A stretch of 64,000 nucleotides of DNA from positions 60,001-124,000 of the forward strand of contig JAJEKV010000404.1 of NCBI GenBank assembly GCA_021234155.1. Direction: 5' to 3'. The notes below the pieces were generated by a model that had not been told where the DNA came from, did no database searches, and was given only the letters and a program-made list of their open reading frames with translations. The DNA comes from Isoetes taiwanensis. Its lineage: Eukaryota > Streptophyta > Lycopodiopsida > Isoetales > Isoetaceae. Positions 49,155-64,000 of the stretch are shown here, one piece after another; the stretch's first letter is position 1; the number at the start of each line of letters is the position of its first letter. Both the position numbers and the translations under genes were made by a program.

Positions 49155-51060
49155 GCAAAATGCGATTATGCAGGCTATATATGAGACTTGCTCGAGCCGG
49201 CCCGACACCACTGGGACAACCTATCGACAGTAGTATTAGGATCTAACTGGGATGCCTGCTCTCTCCAACATTGTTTGGCCTCTACATTGACCAGTTGAAG
49301 GGGTGGCTTATTGATCACAAAGGTGATGGAGCTTAGCTTGCGCACCATATTATTAAGCAGCTCATATACACTGATGATGTCGACCACGGAAGACATGCAG
49401 TAGCATTTGCATGCCCTGGTCAATTTCTGGCGAGGAGCCGCGAAAAATGCGGGTCAATTTAGCTAACTATTCTTGATAGCGAAGATGATAATCTTCAAAA
49501 TGCAAAAGCTTACGCTGAATACATTTTCCTTAGCCTCACGGAGTTAACGGTGGGTTGGCAAAAAGTGTTCTGCTATGTGGACTCTAGACGATGAAATACC
49601 ACCATGTGTTCTTGCTTATACTTGGAAGGTGTTGCCTCGTGGGAAGGCAAACAAGCTTCTTGGTATTCCTGTAGGTATCCATGTCTCAACTTCTGATGCT
49701 TGGGATGTCATATTAAAGGGGCTACGGAGGCACCTTTTTGGTGGAAGACTGCTAAACTTTCAATGTCTAAAAGGGTGACAGTTGCTAAGCATGTCTTAAG
49801 CAACATTCATGTCTATATATCTTCTGTCATTCTTGCTTCCCAGTCAAAGTTTCAAGAGATTGTGGGTGTTATCAAGAATTTTATTTGGGGTGGAAATGAA
49901 GCAGGAGCTATGGTTAAGATTGCATGGTCTAAGTGTATAAAACCTAGTTTGCTGGTGGTTTGGGCATGATAGATTTTCATTTGCAGAGTTAGGTCATGAT
50001 CTCTAAATTCATTTGAAGGCCTAAAGCCACACTTAAACCGATTCTTCCACGGAGTCTATTCTATGATTTGTGGCCTTATCCCAATGCTTCTCCCCTTTTA
50101 AAAGGGCTTGTAAGATTCATGGCATCTGATCAAAATGTTATTTCACATCAACCCAATTGCTTTGCTCAAGCTGACTGCACCTTGTTGGTGGATCCCCCTG
50201 GCTGATAATGCACCGCTTTGCTTTACTGTGCATCCATTGACTCAAAGACATTGCAAACTAGCTGGAGTCTTAAGACAAAAAAAAAAAAAAAAATTTTCCG
50301 CCATCAGAGGCTTCTCTCCTTTATTTATCGGGGCCAAAATGTGGAGGGAACATCCATCTACAAGTACATGGGCAAAGAGTTCTCCACTACTACATACTGG
50401 GACACTTCCGTCCGATTATGGATGACAATTGGTTGGAAGGCACTGTATACGATGCAGATGGGGTCGAAGTGAGCTCGTTCATATCTCTAACCACCTGGAA
50501 TGAACTGGAATAGGAACATGCCTTTCTAGCTCAGGCACTTGGGATAAAATCCACAATCCCCTACCAGGTCCTTCTGCAGTTGTTACAAGGGGTAGCACTC
50601 AACCGCCACATTATCTACTTTTAGAAGGTAGTTGGTAGGCAATGATCATTATCTCCAACTTTGGCTTATCGGTGGCCATGGGTTTGCAATGCCTCAAAGC
50701 TTTGTTGGAAGAAGAGAGGCGTTGATAGTCTCCGATGGAATGTGCAAAACACAGTGCATCTGATTACAAAGCTGAAGAGGACTACCATAACCGGAGCTAT
50801 ATCTCGGTGCTTGCTTCCTCATAAGCATCATGCCATCGACTCGGATCAATTCTACGCACGACATATACATTTACTAAAAAGCCTTGATTGATAGTGTCTA
50901 TTAACAAAAGTGCACAACGCCTGTGAAATGAGACATGCAGATGGGCTCGAGAGGCACCAAGATAGACTTTGTCAGCGTTGCACCAAGGTGCCATTGAGGA
51001 CAAATGCCACACACTGCAGCAAAGTCCAACATTCAATCACATCCAAGCCCACTATACTGA
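49155..51060 (+). pseudogene. LINE reverse transcriptase fragment with YTDD
   Basis: The plus strand encodes GCLLSPTLFGLYIDQLKGWL near 49245-49300 and QLIYTDDVDHGRH near 49360-49395, two hallmark reverse-transcriptase motifs; the catalytic box reads YTDD where YADD or FADD is usual. There is one stop between them. The thumb follows: NKLLGIPVGIHVSTSDAWDV near 49650, VAKHVLSNIHVYISSVILAS near 49780, NFIWGGNEAGA near 49880. A zinc-binding-like end (CQRCTKVPLRTNATHC) appears near 50970-51020. An A-run of about 16 bases at 50278-50293 breaks the frame. It is inactive and lacks endonuclease and fingers. Confidence 0.85.
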
Positions 51061-53493
51061 GTTGATTTTGCCTAACTAGCCGCTTCAGTCGTATTTGTTG
51101 GACATAGCCTCAAGGCATTTGCTAGGACCTTTTTTCTTAGACATCATGGATGCATGCACTCAGTTATGTCCTCGAACACATTATTGAGATTAAAATGCAT
51201 CGTAATGTATCTTTGTACAATCTCTCAGCATACCTATTACTACCAAGGGTTTGCCCTCAAAAACCCTTAAGGGCGGAGGTTTTTAATATATTTATGTAGA
51301 AATGTTCACATGGAGGGTCAAATAGAACATGTAATATGTAATGGTAGCGGCTGTTATGAACCTACGGTCGTCACATCGGCGACATTTTCATGCTTAGCAT
51401 GAAAATTTGATATACTTCTACTTCTCCACTTAAATGTCCCTACTATATTGGTTTAGATGGCTTTGATCTGCTCATGTATGCCATAGAATTAAAGGCAAAA
51501 TCAGTCTCCACATCCAATATCTGGACAGATCCAATTTCTCGACAATAACAAATCCACTCATAGTTGTCATGACATAGTTTTTGTTGGTCCACAAAAGAAG
51601 TTGTTAAAAAGTCATAAATTTTGTGAAGGAGAGCACTGCACAATATGACCATATCTCTCAAAGTTTGGAGATGGTATCAATGGAATAGTATCTAGCCCAA
51701 CATATAAATTATGTTCTTTTAGATGGTGACGGGTATACATAAAAAAAGCATATTGAAACAAATGTTTGGAGCATGAGATGCATATGGTGAAAGACCTTGC
51801 TATAGAAGTGTTTTGGTTAATTTCACATAAAAAGGATATATGACGAGCCCAACAAGGATACTACTACAAGGATACTACTGCAGAAGCTGTAGTAGTTGTT
51901 ACCAATTAAAAGGCACGGACAATGGAATTGCTAGTAGATTCTCGTTACGATCAAGGTCAAAGTAATCCATGATTCTTGGAGTTGACCAAAACAACTAGGG
52001 CCAAATATATAAAGGAAGGTAGACTACATATGTATGTGATATAATAATGCTCATGGAAAATTTCAAGGGGACCGGGTCTTGGGCAAGCAAGAAGATTGAT
52101 GACGTTAGATGTTAGATGCGAGAATCCTAAAGGGTAAGGAGAGAAGCTCCATCATGCTTTGTCAACTGAAGTGTCAACAAAAGGATGAGCAGAGCGCCAA
52201 CAACTGATGTAATGTTGAAGAATGAGTAGAGTGCCAACAAGGGATATAGTGTTTAAAACTGATTGACAAATTCTTGAAATATTTGGGTTGACCACGACAC
52301 AAGGATGAGTAGAGTGCCAACAAGGGATGCAATGTATTAAAACTGGTTAGAATATTCTTGAAATATCTGGATGACGCATGGCGAGGGAAACAAGAATTTG
52401 CTTCGTCGACACAAGAGCTAACAGAAGGATCAGTAGATGTGTGAAGATGGGACTGATGTGTGAAGATGGGATATGACAGTGTGAAACTGGCTAGAAAACT
52501 TGGAAATCTCTGGATGAGAGGTTTCGGAGCATTGATGTTGAGGTCATGAGCCACGCCTACGAGCAGTGGAGGTGAGGGTATGGCCAGAGAAGCAAGGGTG
52601 GAAGGGTAGAGGGGACGCTTGGACAAGGGAAGAGCCAGAGAAAGCAAGATACAGTTTTTAGTGTGCACGAGAAGGAAAAGAAGAACATGTAGGGATATGT
52701 TGGGACCATGGGGTGGGGTATGGCCATGGCCAAGAACATTGGGCCACAATTATGGGCCAGCCAACCCACCTTTAAGCTCCTACCAACCCACCAGTCCGCG
52801 TTTGGCCATTTTGACCACTCACACAAAGACGCATCCTCTGCTGCCATAGCCAGCCCTCTGCTTTGGCGGCTTTGGCACAGTCAATTTGGCCCAAGGTCTC
52901 CCCCCCACAAACCGTGTTTATGCCCTGTTCATTGACTTCCTGCCTGATCCATGTTAAACTCGTGGCTCCGGTGCTCGATCTCATTCATCCCCGGCGGATT
53001 TGGAAAACCCACATCCGCCTTGCAACTTGGAGCTTCGTACCCAGGTTTCTTCCTGCTCTCATTCCAGATCCTTTTGTTCCAGTCCTTTTCTCTGAACAAT
53101 CCATTGTTGGTCTGTGGAATTAGGGACGTTCCTGTGTTCTCAGGCCATTTTTAAGAGCGATCCTTTGTTGGGCTATTTATAAATCTTACCTGTTTCGTGT
53201 TCCCCAGAGGGATTCAAGATTGGCGTTTTGTCTCATTTTCATAGCGGGGCGTTCTTCTGGATTTTTGAGCTTAATTTTTGAGGAAATTCACTACCCATTA
53301 CAGCCCGTTAGGTTTCTTTCCACAAATTTGAAGAAATTACTTAGGAAGAGGGGCCTTGGCCATGCTGGGTCTCATTGCAGCAGCTGCTTCTAATTCAGCT
53401 CAGGGGAGGGCAGGGTTTGAGCACAAATATGGTGGAAAGCTCTCATTTTGAGTTTATTCTAGCATTGTTGGGCAGCAAGGGGATCTTTCTGCC
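51061..53493. other. Repeat-bearing DNA and upstream region of the reductase gene
   Basis: 51740-51815 matches 30985-31055 and 51910-52190 matches 43075-43335. Between 52165 and 52505 an irregular repeat recurs with GATGAGTAGAGTGCCAACAA and TTCTTGAAATAT cores. 52550-53490 has no recognisable gene and probably carries the promoter and 5' UTR of the reductase gene; CTATTTATAAAT near 53169 could be a TATA box, but this is weak. Confidence 0.5.
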
Positions 53494-56936
<3,443 letters not shown>

Positions 56937-57270
56937 TATGCTAGTTTTTTCATATCCAAAGACGCTTCCCACATGTCTGCACATTAGTGACAACTTGATT
57001 TCTAGTGAAGATTCTGCAGCAATTGGATGCAGCGCGAGCATGTAAATTTATTGTAGTCTGTAGAATATGATTTATTATGATTGATTCTGGGCGAAATTGT
57101 CCCATGTTTTCACAGAAATGCATCAAAATTTAATGGCGGATCGAACATATTATTATTATCGCGATGTACTTAAGAGCGCATTCCTTGTTCATACAGTAGG
57201 GCTATTTTTTTGCCCTATCCAACCGACACTTATATTTGAAAAGACATGCTTATTTGGCATATATATAGTG

Positions 57271-57276
57271 AATAAA
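57271..57276 (+). promoter_or_regulatory. Possible polyadenylation signal of CPR
   Basis: An AATAAA lies 335 bases after the CPR stop codon in AT-rich DNA. It is a candidate only; plant poly(A) signals are loose and no transcript end is known. Confidence 0.3.
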
Positions 57277-57423
57277 AGAATTTGGACATTTGATTGAGGT
57301 GCTTGCTCCATTTATTAGGTCATTTATTTATCTTAACCCATGTGATTTATTGTCAACACCACATCTGCCACCCATTTTTCAAATGACACTCATAGTTTGT
57401 AGTTGTCAACACTTTTTCCTATC

Positions 57424-57620
57424 AAGGAATAGAATAGAATAGAATAGAATAGAATTGTTTTTATCATCCACGGAGACCAATCAGCCTATGGGACCCAATA
57501 CAAAAAGCGTAGCAGTCACATTACTGCCATGGCACGCTAACTAGCTCTCTAATTTGAAGAGGTTTTGTGGGTGCTTGCCTGAATAAACCCTCCCTTTTTG
57601 GAGGTTTTGTTTTGTTATGA
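57424..57620 (-). repeat. Putative retroelement 3' end with (ATTCT)n tail
   Basis: On the minus strand a stretch with GGGTCCCATAGGCTGATTGG and CTCCGTGGATGATAAAAACA ends in five to six ATTCT units (57424-57453). The same GTGGAYGATAAAAA core followed by CATTCT-type repeats occurs on the minus strand at about 33170-33110. Short repeat tails of this kind mark the 3' ends of LINEs or SINEs. No coding part is recognisable. Confidence 0.5.
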
Positions 57621-57779
57621 TTGTATTCTTGTATTGGTGCCGGGGAAATGCAATTTGGGGGATCGTGACCGACTTCTTAACATGCTTGTGGATTATTTTC
57701 ATGGGAAGCGATCTTAGCGACCTTGCATTTTGTCAAAGCCCCCGAGGGCTTCTTTGCTATATTTTTTCCGGAAAGCCAA

Positions 57780-60480
57780 AATGGTGAGGAAGTCATTATT
57801 TAATTAAAAGTGGGACAAATCTTGAATTTTGGGACTCTGGTTGAAAATGGGACTCACACACCATAAAAGAAATTTCTGAATTGATTGCTTGAATAGAATT
57901 ACCATGTGACACACATAGAATTGGGTTCTTGTTTTCCTCATAAATTTTACAAACCACTAGTTGAGATAGTTTTCAAACTTCTCGATATTATGTGCCCCTC
58001 ATACAATGATATAGCATGGAGGTTGCTCATGGCCTTGTCCATCTCCCTTTTGGGATCTTGTGTGTGTTGTCTTTGCAGCGTGAGAACTTGGATATGACCA
58101 TACCACACTCCCCAATTCCCTCCTTTGAGGGTCGACATAATTGCCCTCCACTTCTTCTCAGTGATCGGTGTATTGCTCCTTCAAGTTGCCCTTCTTGTGT
58201 CTCCCAATGGGCTCCCAATATTGAATTTGGAATCGGGACGCAACTCCTCTCCATCGGGCATAGTGGTGGTTACATCGAGAGGTGCCCCCTAACCATATTG
58301 GACCGATCCTCATCATGGGGCCTTACTAGCACAAAGTATCCTTCCTTGATGTCCTCAAAGGGATCCCACTTTCGGGAAGATCAAACCACTTGACTTTTGA
58401 GGCCTTACTTCCACAAACCACTTGGAACCCTTGTTGGGACCCAAGTGAGCATTCTTAGGCGTGCTTGCACCTTGAACCTCCCATCTTGACTCGGCAAGAG
58501 AACCCGTCTCTTAGATCCCTCCCACATGGCATTCGGTTTCAAGCATGTCACAACTTTCTCCCGTTGCTTGATTAGGGAGTCCATTTGATTTTTCTTAAGA
58601 GTGGAGGTGTGCTTTCCATTTGAACATCATCGGTGTGTTATGTAATCCTTGATGCCCTTCACCCGGTTGGCTAGAGTCTTTGGTATCTTGAAGGGAGGTA
58701 GTGGTTTTGGTTGCCCTTTAGGAATGAGAACTTCACCGGCTGACACCCCTTTGCCACAACTTCGATACCTTATGCGGGCATCCACAACTTGTCACCTGGT
58801 CTCCATTTATATTGCATGATTGGTATTCCATCCCTAACCCAAAACTTGCTGAAGTGGCTTTGTGTGTCATCTGGTCCTTACCATCTAGCAAGTATCCTTC
58901 TACAAATGATTTCCAATCTGCAACCTCATCCATCAAAGCCATTGGGTTGGGGTCAATGCGACTCTGAAACACATCCATTAGTTCGGGGAGAGTGGTCACG
59001 TTTTCTCTCTTGAGCTTGGTGGAGAAAGTTCAAAAGAATCCATCTATATCATCATCGTATGCCCAATCATCATGAATCCCACTTTCACAACTTTGAATAC
59101 TCCCTTCTTTGTCAAGTATGACATTGCCCCAAACATCCATCTATTCTTGTTTCTTTCCAGCAGGTTGTCAGTGAACACATAGCTCCTCGGCGGTGATTTC
59201 TCAAGGGGAAATCATCCCAAGTCCTCCTTGATTCACTAGACACCTTGGATGTGAGCTTTTTTATCGCCTTTGGTAACAAAGCGGTTGATCATCCATCAAA
59301 GCCTCAAAAATGGGTCTTTGAAGGGAATACCTCCTCCCTTCTATCGATCCTTTCTCTAGTGTTCTCCGGGCACTTGAAAATAGAGCTCACATGGAAGTTT
59401 GGATCATCTCTCCATAGATCAAGCACAAAATGACCATATGTTTCGGGTTCCATGACCATGTGTTAATACACCCGCCGGACTTACTTTCATCGAAAAGCGT
59501 TTTGACAGCGCTTGGGTAAGAGATCTAGCTTTGGCAAAGAAAGTCTTGTGTTGGTCCATCTTATCATGAATTATACACAAAAATTTGTCAAATTTTGCAT
59601 CTCGGAAAATGTTCTCCACTTGCCAATACAAGCTGTCTACATGATATTTGGTCCCTTTGGTGATCTGCAAATTGCTCCCTAATTGCCATTCTTTCTTTCT
59701 CTATTGCGGTTGATGCAAGTGTATCCTTGAGTTGAATGCAAGTGTTGCACTTTGAGAATGGCATGTGTTGTAGGACACTCACGTCAGAAGTGAGTGCTCC
59801 ATAACTTCTTGAAATGTGATTGAGAAAGAGGCCTACCTCCGGTAGTTTCTAGGATGGAGTTGACCTCCTTAAGGCACTCATACGGATATAGTGTTGTGGC
59901 AACACTCTTTTGCACCACTACTGCAGTGCTCGTTTCTCGACTTGTGAGGCATAGATTGAGACATGTATCTCACAAAGCTCGAGGCTGCAATGGCCTTTAG
60001 AGTATTTGCTCTAGTTTTCAAAGTGAGTGCATTACCATGTTGGAACAAAGTGTGCCCTTTTTCTAACTTGCTCCCGATGTCGTAAAATGAAGACTTGCTC
60101 ACCCCAAGAATCCATCTCAATGCTCTCATACATACCTTCATGCCCCTCAATTGATATAGTAGCGATCTGTGTTTTCATCATCATTTGGAATTCCTACACA
60201 AGGAGTAAATGAAATTAATCCTATCTTTTGAATTTGTCCAATGTATTGGGACCTTATACTTACATGAGGTCATCCACATTGTACTGCCTTTGTGCAATCT
60301 AGGTTGCAACACTCTTGTCCCCTAATTGCCTCGGGGTTTTCTTTGGTTGGTGCCATACTTTCCATCCTTTCTAAATATTTGTCACTTCTAGGCCTCTTGG
60401 GCACCTTTGGCTGCCTTTTATGAAAGACATAGCGTCTCTTCCTTGTGATCAAAGGATGCTCATCGACCACAAATCTTCCA
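57780..60480 (-). pseudogene. DUF7869-like repeat protein, copy 2, longer
   Basis: Minus strand, N- to C-terminal: a basic part with RKRRYVFHKRQPKVPKRPR (about 60430), GMKVCMRALRWILGVSKSSF near 60130, a Cys/His part with FSKCNTCIQLKDTL and ADHQRDQ near 59750-59650, CIIHDKMDQHKT near 59570, VLTHGHGTRNIWSF near 59440, then the part shared with copy 1 (28295-29856), including IDPNPMALMDEVADWKSF near 58930. This order (basic/HTH-like, Cys-rich, DKMD box, GHTHDDID box) fits DUF7869-type proteins. The GHTHDDID box itself is frameshifted in this copy but intact in copy 1. Similarity between the copies starts near 57789 and 28303, probably near the 3' end of the repeat. Neither copy is intact as written. 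A transposase-like role is inference only. Confidence 0.62.
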
Positions 60481-62029
60481 CATGGCCTTGGGTGGCCCTT
60501 GGGGTGTGTAGTTGATGGGGCAATCTAGGTATCACCATTCTTGTGTGTAATATATCTAATTGGCCATCTCAAGCCGAGCTTGGGACTCGGTGACCCTGAG
60601 CACACAATGCAATCACTAGAGCTTCCTGGGACATGATTGTATCAACCGATAAGAAGCTTCACAATGCCAACTCAAGATGTTCATCTCGACCTCTCATCAT
60701 TCACACTATCAAATGGATCAGCTGCGGTTATTATACCCCTGCAAATACAAATGCAGTTTGCAAGGGTGCAACAAAAACAACCCATCTTCCTCCATTGGAG
60801 CCTAGGGCAATGGCCTCCTTTGGACTTCCCTGGCTCCATTTTTACTCATCTCACATGTTCCTGAATGAAAAAGCTCACATTAAAACCATATAGCCCCAAA
60901 ACACCACAAATATGACCATATGAACCATATAAAACCATACAAACATATTAAATATAATCATATTAAATCATACAACCATATTAACTAAAATCATACAACC
61001 ATATTAACTAAAATCATATAACCATATTAAAGCATACAACCACACTCATTTCTAAACCATATGTAAACATTGTAAACATATATATAACCATTGAAACTAT
61101 TCAACCATTGAAACCTTATTAAATACATAAGATAGCATATATAAACACATAACCTACCCTTTCATATCTTGTCATGTCCGTGGCGCCTCTTGGAAACTGC
61201 GTGGCCATGTCGACAATCCCACTGCTTGCCCGTCATGGAGGGGCATGGCCCTGCGTGACAATGGTTTTATTATTGCACTTTTACGAGGTTGAGGAGGTGC
61301 GGCCGGTGCTTGCACCCTCTTCCTCTCCCCCCGACCATTCTTCCTCCCTGTTTTCTCGATCACTCATCCTCCCCTGTTTCCTTAGGCGCCCGCTTTACGT
61401 CCGGCGTCGTCGAGCAAAGCGATTCAAGGCCATCTTATAATGGCGGCTTGGTCGGCCGGATCAGGGCAACTTCCGGCGCCGAAGTTCTCGCCTTGATTCA
61501 TTGTTGGGGCGTTACCGCTGAGAGAAGAAAGTGAGGCCCTTTTAATCTTTGCTTTTTAGTTTTACGTAAGTCCTTTGGTGCATTTTACTTATATTACGTT
61601 GTTAGAGGCTCTTATTGATCCACGATACAATTTACTGACAGAAATCCTTATTCACGCTTTCTTAGCGACTATACCCACATGGAGGCGAACTTCGAAGCCT
61701 CCTCCTCATCCGACAAATCTTCGGGTATGTTTTTGTAATATCATACCCTTTTTAATCTCATTTCTATCTTTTGCTTCTCCTTTGTTCTCTGTACTCTTCT
61801 CCTTGTTCTCTGTTTTCTCATTGATCTCTGTTTTTCTATTTTTTGTTATCTTTTTTTCTTGCTTGTGGTTGAATTGAATACATTGTACAGGGCACAAGTG
61901 AGAATAGTGGTTAAGTAGTAGCAAACAACGAGATAGAAATCATCGGGAGACCGGTGTTAGGAACTAAGATATTGCGAGCATTAACAGAACATAACTAGAA
62001 TGTCTTTCTCCAAAGAAGAACTAAGAATA
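60481..62029. other. AT-rich repeat and unassigned DNA
   Basis: 60890-61110 is rich in ACCATA-type repeats, including an imperfect 26-bp tandem repeat (CATACAACCATATTAACTAA core) at about 60970-61030. 61170-61540 is GC-richer with open frames on both strands; no domain was recognised. A pyrimidine-rich stretch at 61740-61870 follows. Confidence 0.45.
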
Positions 62030-63600
62030 GGAATTGCTTCACGGAATCTCCATTTCTAACTCACGGCCAAATCCCTTTGCGGGGAGACATGCGAGAAGGG
62101 AGTGGCGAGTTGGGAATACCGACTTAGCAGTCCGGAAATGCGGGCCTTCTTCTACCGACTTCGCGGTCGAGAACTTCCCCGACTTCATGGCCGAGAAGAG
62201 AGTGTACACTCTGGAATGTTGGCGGTTGAGGATTCTCGACTTGATGGGAATGCGACTACCTAATGTCTTCACATTCTTTAGAACCTGCTGCGACCTTCCG
62301 ACTGGTAGGTGAGGATGTATTTCTACTGCCAATGGCTCTTTGTGCGATCGCCGGGTGCCTCCACCGATCGAGCCACTCTCCTTGAACCATGCTCATGAAT
62401 ATTGCGAAGAGGCCCAGCTCCGCCCAGGTGGAGGCCTCGGCATTTAACCCACGAAGTTCTTTGGCAGCTTCGTGGCTTCGTGGTGAAAGTCCATGACTCC
62501 AGTGCACTCTAGAGCTGGCACCCGCAGAGCGATCTTAACCACTCTCCTTCCTATCTTCCTGGGACATTCTGCGAAGAGTGGTTTTCAAAAACTCTGCGGG
62601 CCAATAACAACAATTATTCTCACGTATTGTGGTGGCTCTACCCAATCAAAAGGCGGTCGCCAGACCATCTTAGATGAATATTGAAGGGGATGGGCGATTG
62701 AATTCCGGCGGCACCGAAGATGTGGCAGCTTTCGACTCGTGAGTCGGCGGCTCCAAGCTGCCGTCTGGCGGCTGCCGGGCGATCTGCTAATAACTCTCCC
62801 TTTATCTTCCTCGGACAAAGCGACAAGTTGTTTTATTTGTCGCGAGGCCAACTCTAACAGCTGGAAACCACAGAGTTTGCTTAGCGCAACTCCTCCTTCT
62901 ATCTTCCTGGACTCCATGTGTACCAGAGGAAGTTGTTTGGCTAAGGCATTCTGTCTGCGGGCGAACTCCTAACAACCTGAGGGAAACCGCCAGAGCTTGC
63001 TTTGTGTACATTCGCCTAAAAGTGGGGCTCACCCCTTAACCAATGAGCACTCCGTGTGTACTAACGAGGAGTTACGGATGTGAGCATTCTCGACTTGTCC
63101 CGAAATGTAACGGCGACCAACGATCGCATTCTCGGCCGCAAATTAGAATCGCAACCGACCAATTCTCCATTGTGTAGTGGCGGTGGCTTCGAGCCGGTCA
63201 GTCACTCTCCTTTGAAACCATCTTCGTCGGTATTGAAGGGAGGGGCTTCCGGTGGGTGGAGGCCTCTACGTAATACGGAAACCCCCGGAGGGAAGCCAAG
63301 GCTTGCATTCTCTACAAATCTTGCACTTTCTATTCTCGTTTTTAGTCCCAAGTGCCTCACTTTTGCCACGAGCCCACTCTCCTTGAACCATCTTCCTCGA
63401 ATATTGCGAAGAGGAGTGGTTGGGACAGTGAGGCCCCTCAAACTAACTACAAGAGGATGCATTTGAACCGCATCTCACGGGCCTTAGTCCTAGCACGATC
63501 TATATACAACATTCCAAGTAAGCAGTCCATGAAAAACACACCTAAAAGCGGGCATTTCTTTACCCCGATCCATTGTTTCCTTCTAAGGCATCTCTCAACC
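62030..63600 (+). repeat. GC-rich degenerate repeats
   Basis: A unit with CACTCTCCTTGAACCAT, then GAATATTGCGAAGAGG, recurs at 62375-62412 and 63366-63414, with a more diverged form at 63198-63243; two of these are followed by GGTGGAGGCCTC (62427 and 63256). Shorter relatives with ATCTTCCT lie near 62549, 62801 and 62901, and CCAGAGCTTGC / CACAGAGTTTGC pieces near 62990 and 62868. Spacing is irregular. Open frames cross the stretch on both strands but match no known domain. Confidence 0.5.
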
Positions 63601-64000
63601 CGGAGGTAAATCATCTCTCGAAGCTGAAAAATCTTTGGACAAGGAAGCGATGAATCCGTCGAGCTTATCGGCGGTTCCATTATTTAAACACATACGGCAT
63701 GTTCTACAAGCGAAATAACATAGGCATCTACGAAACTCACATCTTCACGCGTAATTCCTTGGGCCCTTTGTATCCACGGATCCGCGACCTCACCTAGAGT
63801 CTTTGCTTCTTACATGGGGTCTCTTCAAGAGTGTATTAGCATCTAATACTTGTATCCTTTGCGATTTCGTATCCCGTTCCATGGCGCCCCTTGATGTAGA
63901 GTTCAAAAACGGCAGCTCCTCTAAAGCTTCCTACCTTAGCTCGTGCTCATCGATCAAATCAGCTGCTTGCAATGGGGCAGCGGTCGGAAAAAAACATATG
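63601..64000. other. No feature seen
   Basis: No gene or clear repeat was recognised up to the window end. Confidence 0.5.

Noticed and set aside
57097-57297. Additional CPR exon or downstream gene
   Set aside because: The CPR reading ends with the family's usual C-terminus at 56936, and this 66-codon frame has no homology I recognise.

Overview
The window looks like nuclear DNA of a land plant. It holds one clearly recognisable host gene with many short GT-AG introns (NADPH-cytochrome P450 reductase), AT-rich intergenic DNA, plant-type LINE fragments with zf-RVT C-termini, Helitron-type helicase remains, long microsatellites and several satellite-like arrays. A non-flowering plant or gymnosperm would fit the repeat density and the DUF7869-like repeats, but nothing seen here fixes the species. 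No bacterial operon, CRISPR array, rRNA gene or complete tRNA gene was found.

Layout. 1-13.0 kb is a nested set of direct duplications carrying a decayed Pif1/Helitron helicase in two copies, a hairpin plus tRNA-like T-arm in three copies, and an unidentified degraded coding-like segment in two copies. 13.0-15.0 kb is AT-rich with at most one exon-like piece. 15.06-15.44 kb is a minus-strand LINE tail. 16.1-20.2 kb is a field of satellite and higher-order repeats, led by a 27-bp array whose variants keep a small hairpin. 23.2-26.7 kb holds two related LINE reverse-transcriptase fragments in opposite orientation. 28.3-29.86 kb is a DUF7869-like pseudogene cut by a 165-bp (TAA)n tract; a longer copy lies at 57.8-60.5 kb. 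31.2-31.8 kb is simple-sequence DNA. 34.0-37.7 kb contains a set of minus-strand exons with good splice sites (unidentified protein, partly duplicated). 39.2-41.3 kb contains a possible plus-strand gene, also unidentified. 43.4-47.1 kb is a GC-rich decayed LINE on the minus strand. 47.40-47.91 kb is a 5'-truncated LINE insertion with a perfect 15-bp target-site duplication. 49.15-51.06 kb is another LINE fragment. 53.49-56.94 kb is the cytochrome P450 reductase gene. 60.9-63.6 kb is again repetitive.

How the genes relate. This is one secure housekeeping/redox gene, one or two unidentified multi-exon host genes, and a large load of transposon remains. No functional cluster is evident.

A caution on quality. 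The reductase gene, expected to be intact, has several one-base frame breaks in exons, and the near-identical duplications at 1-13 kb differ mainly in tight clusters at GC-rich or CNG spots with long identical stretches between. Both suggest base-calling or consensus errors, so 'pseudogene' calls that rest on single frameshifts should be read with care.
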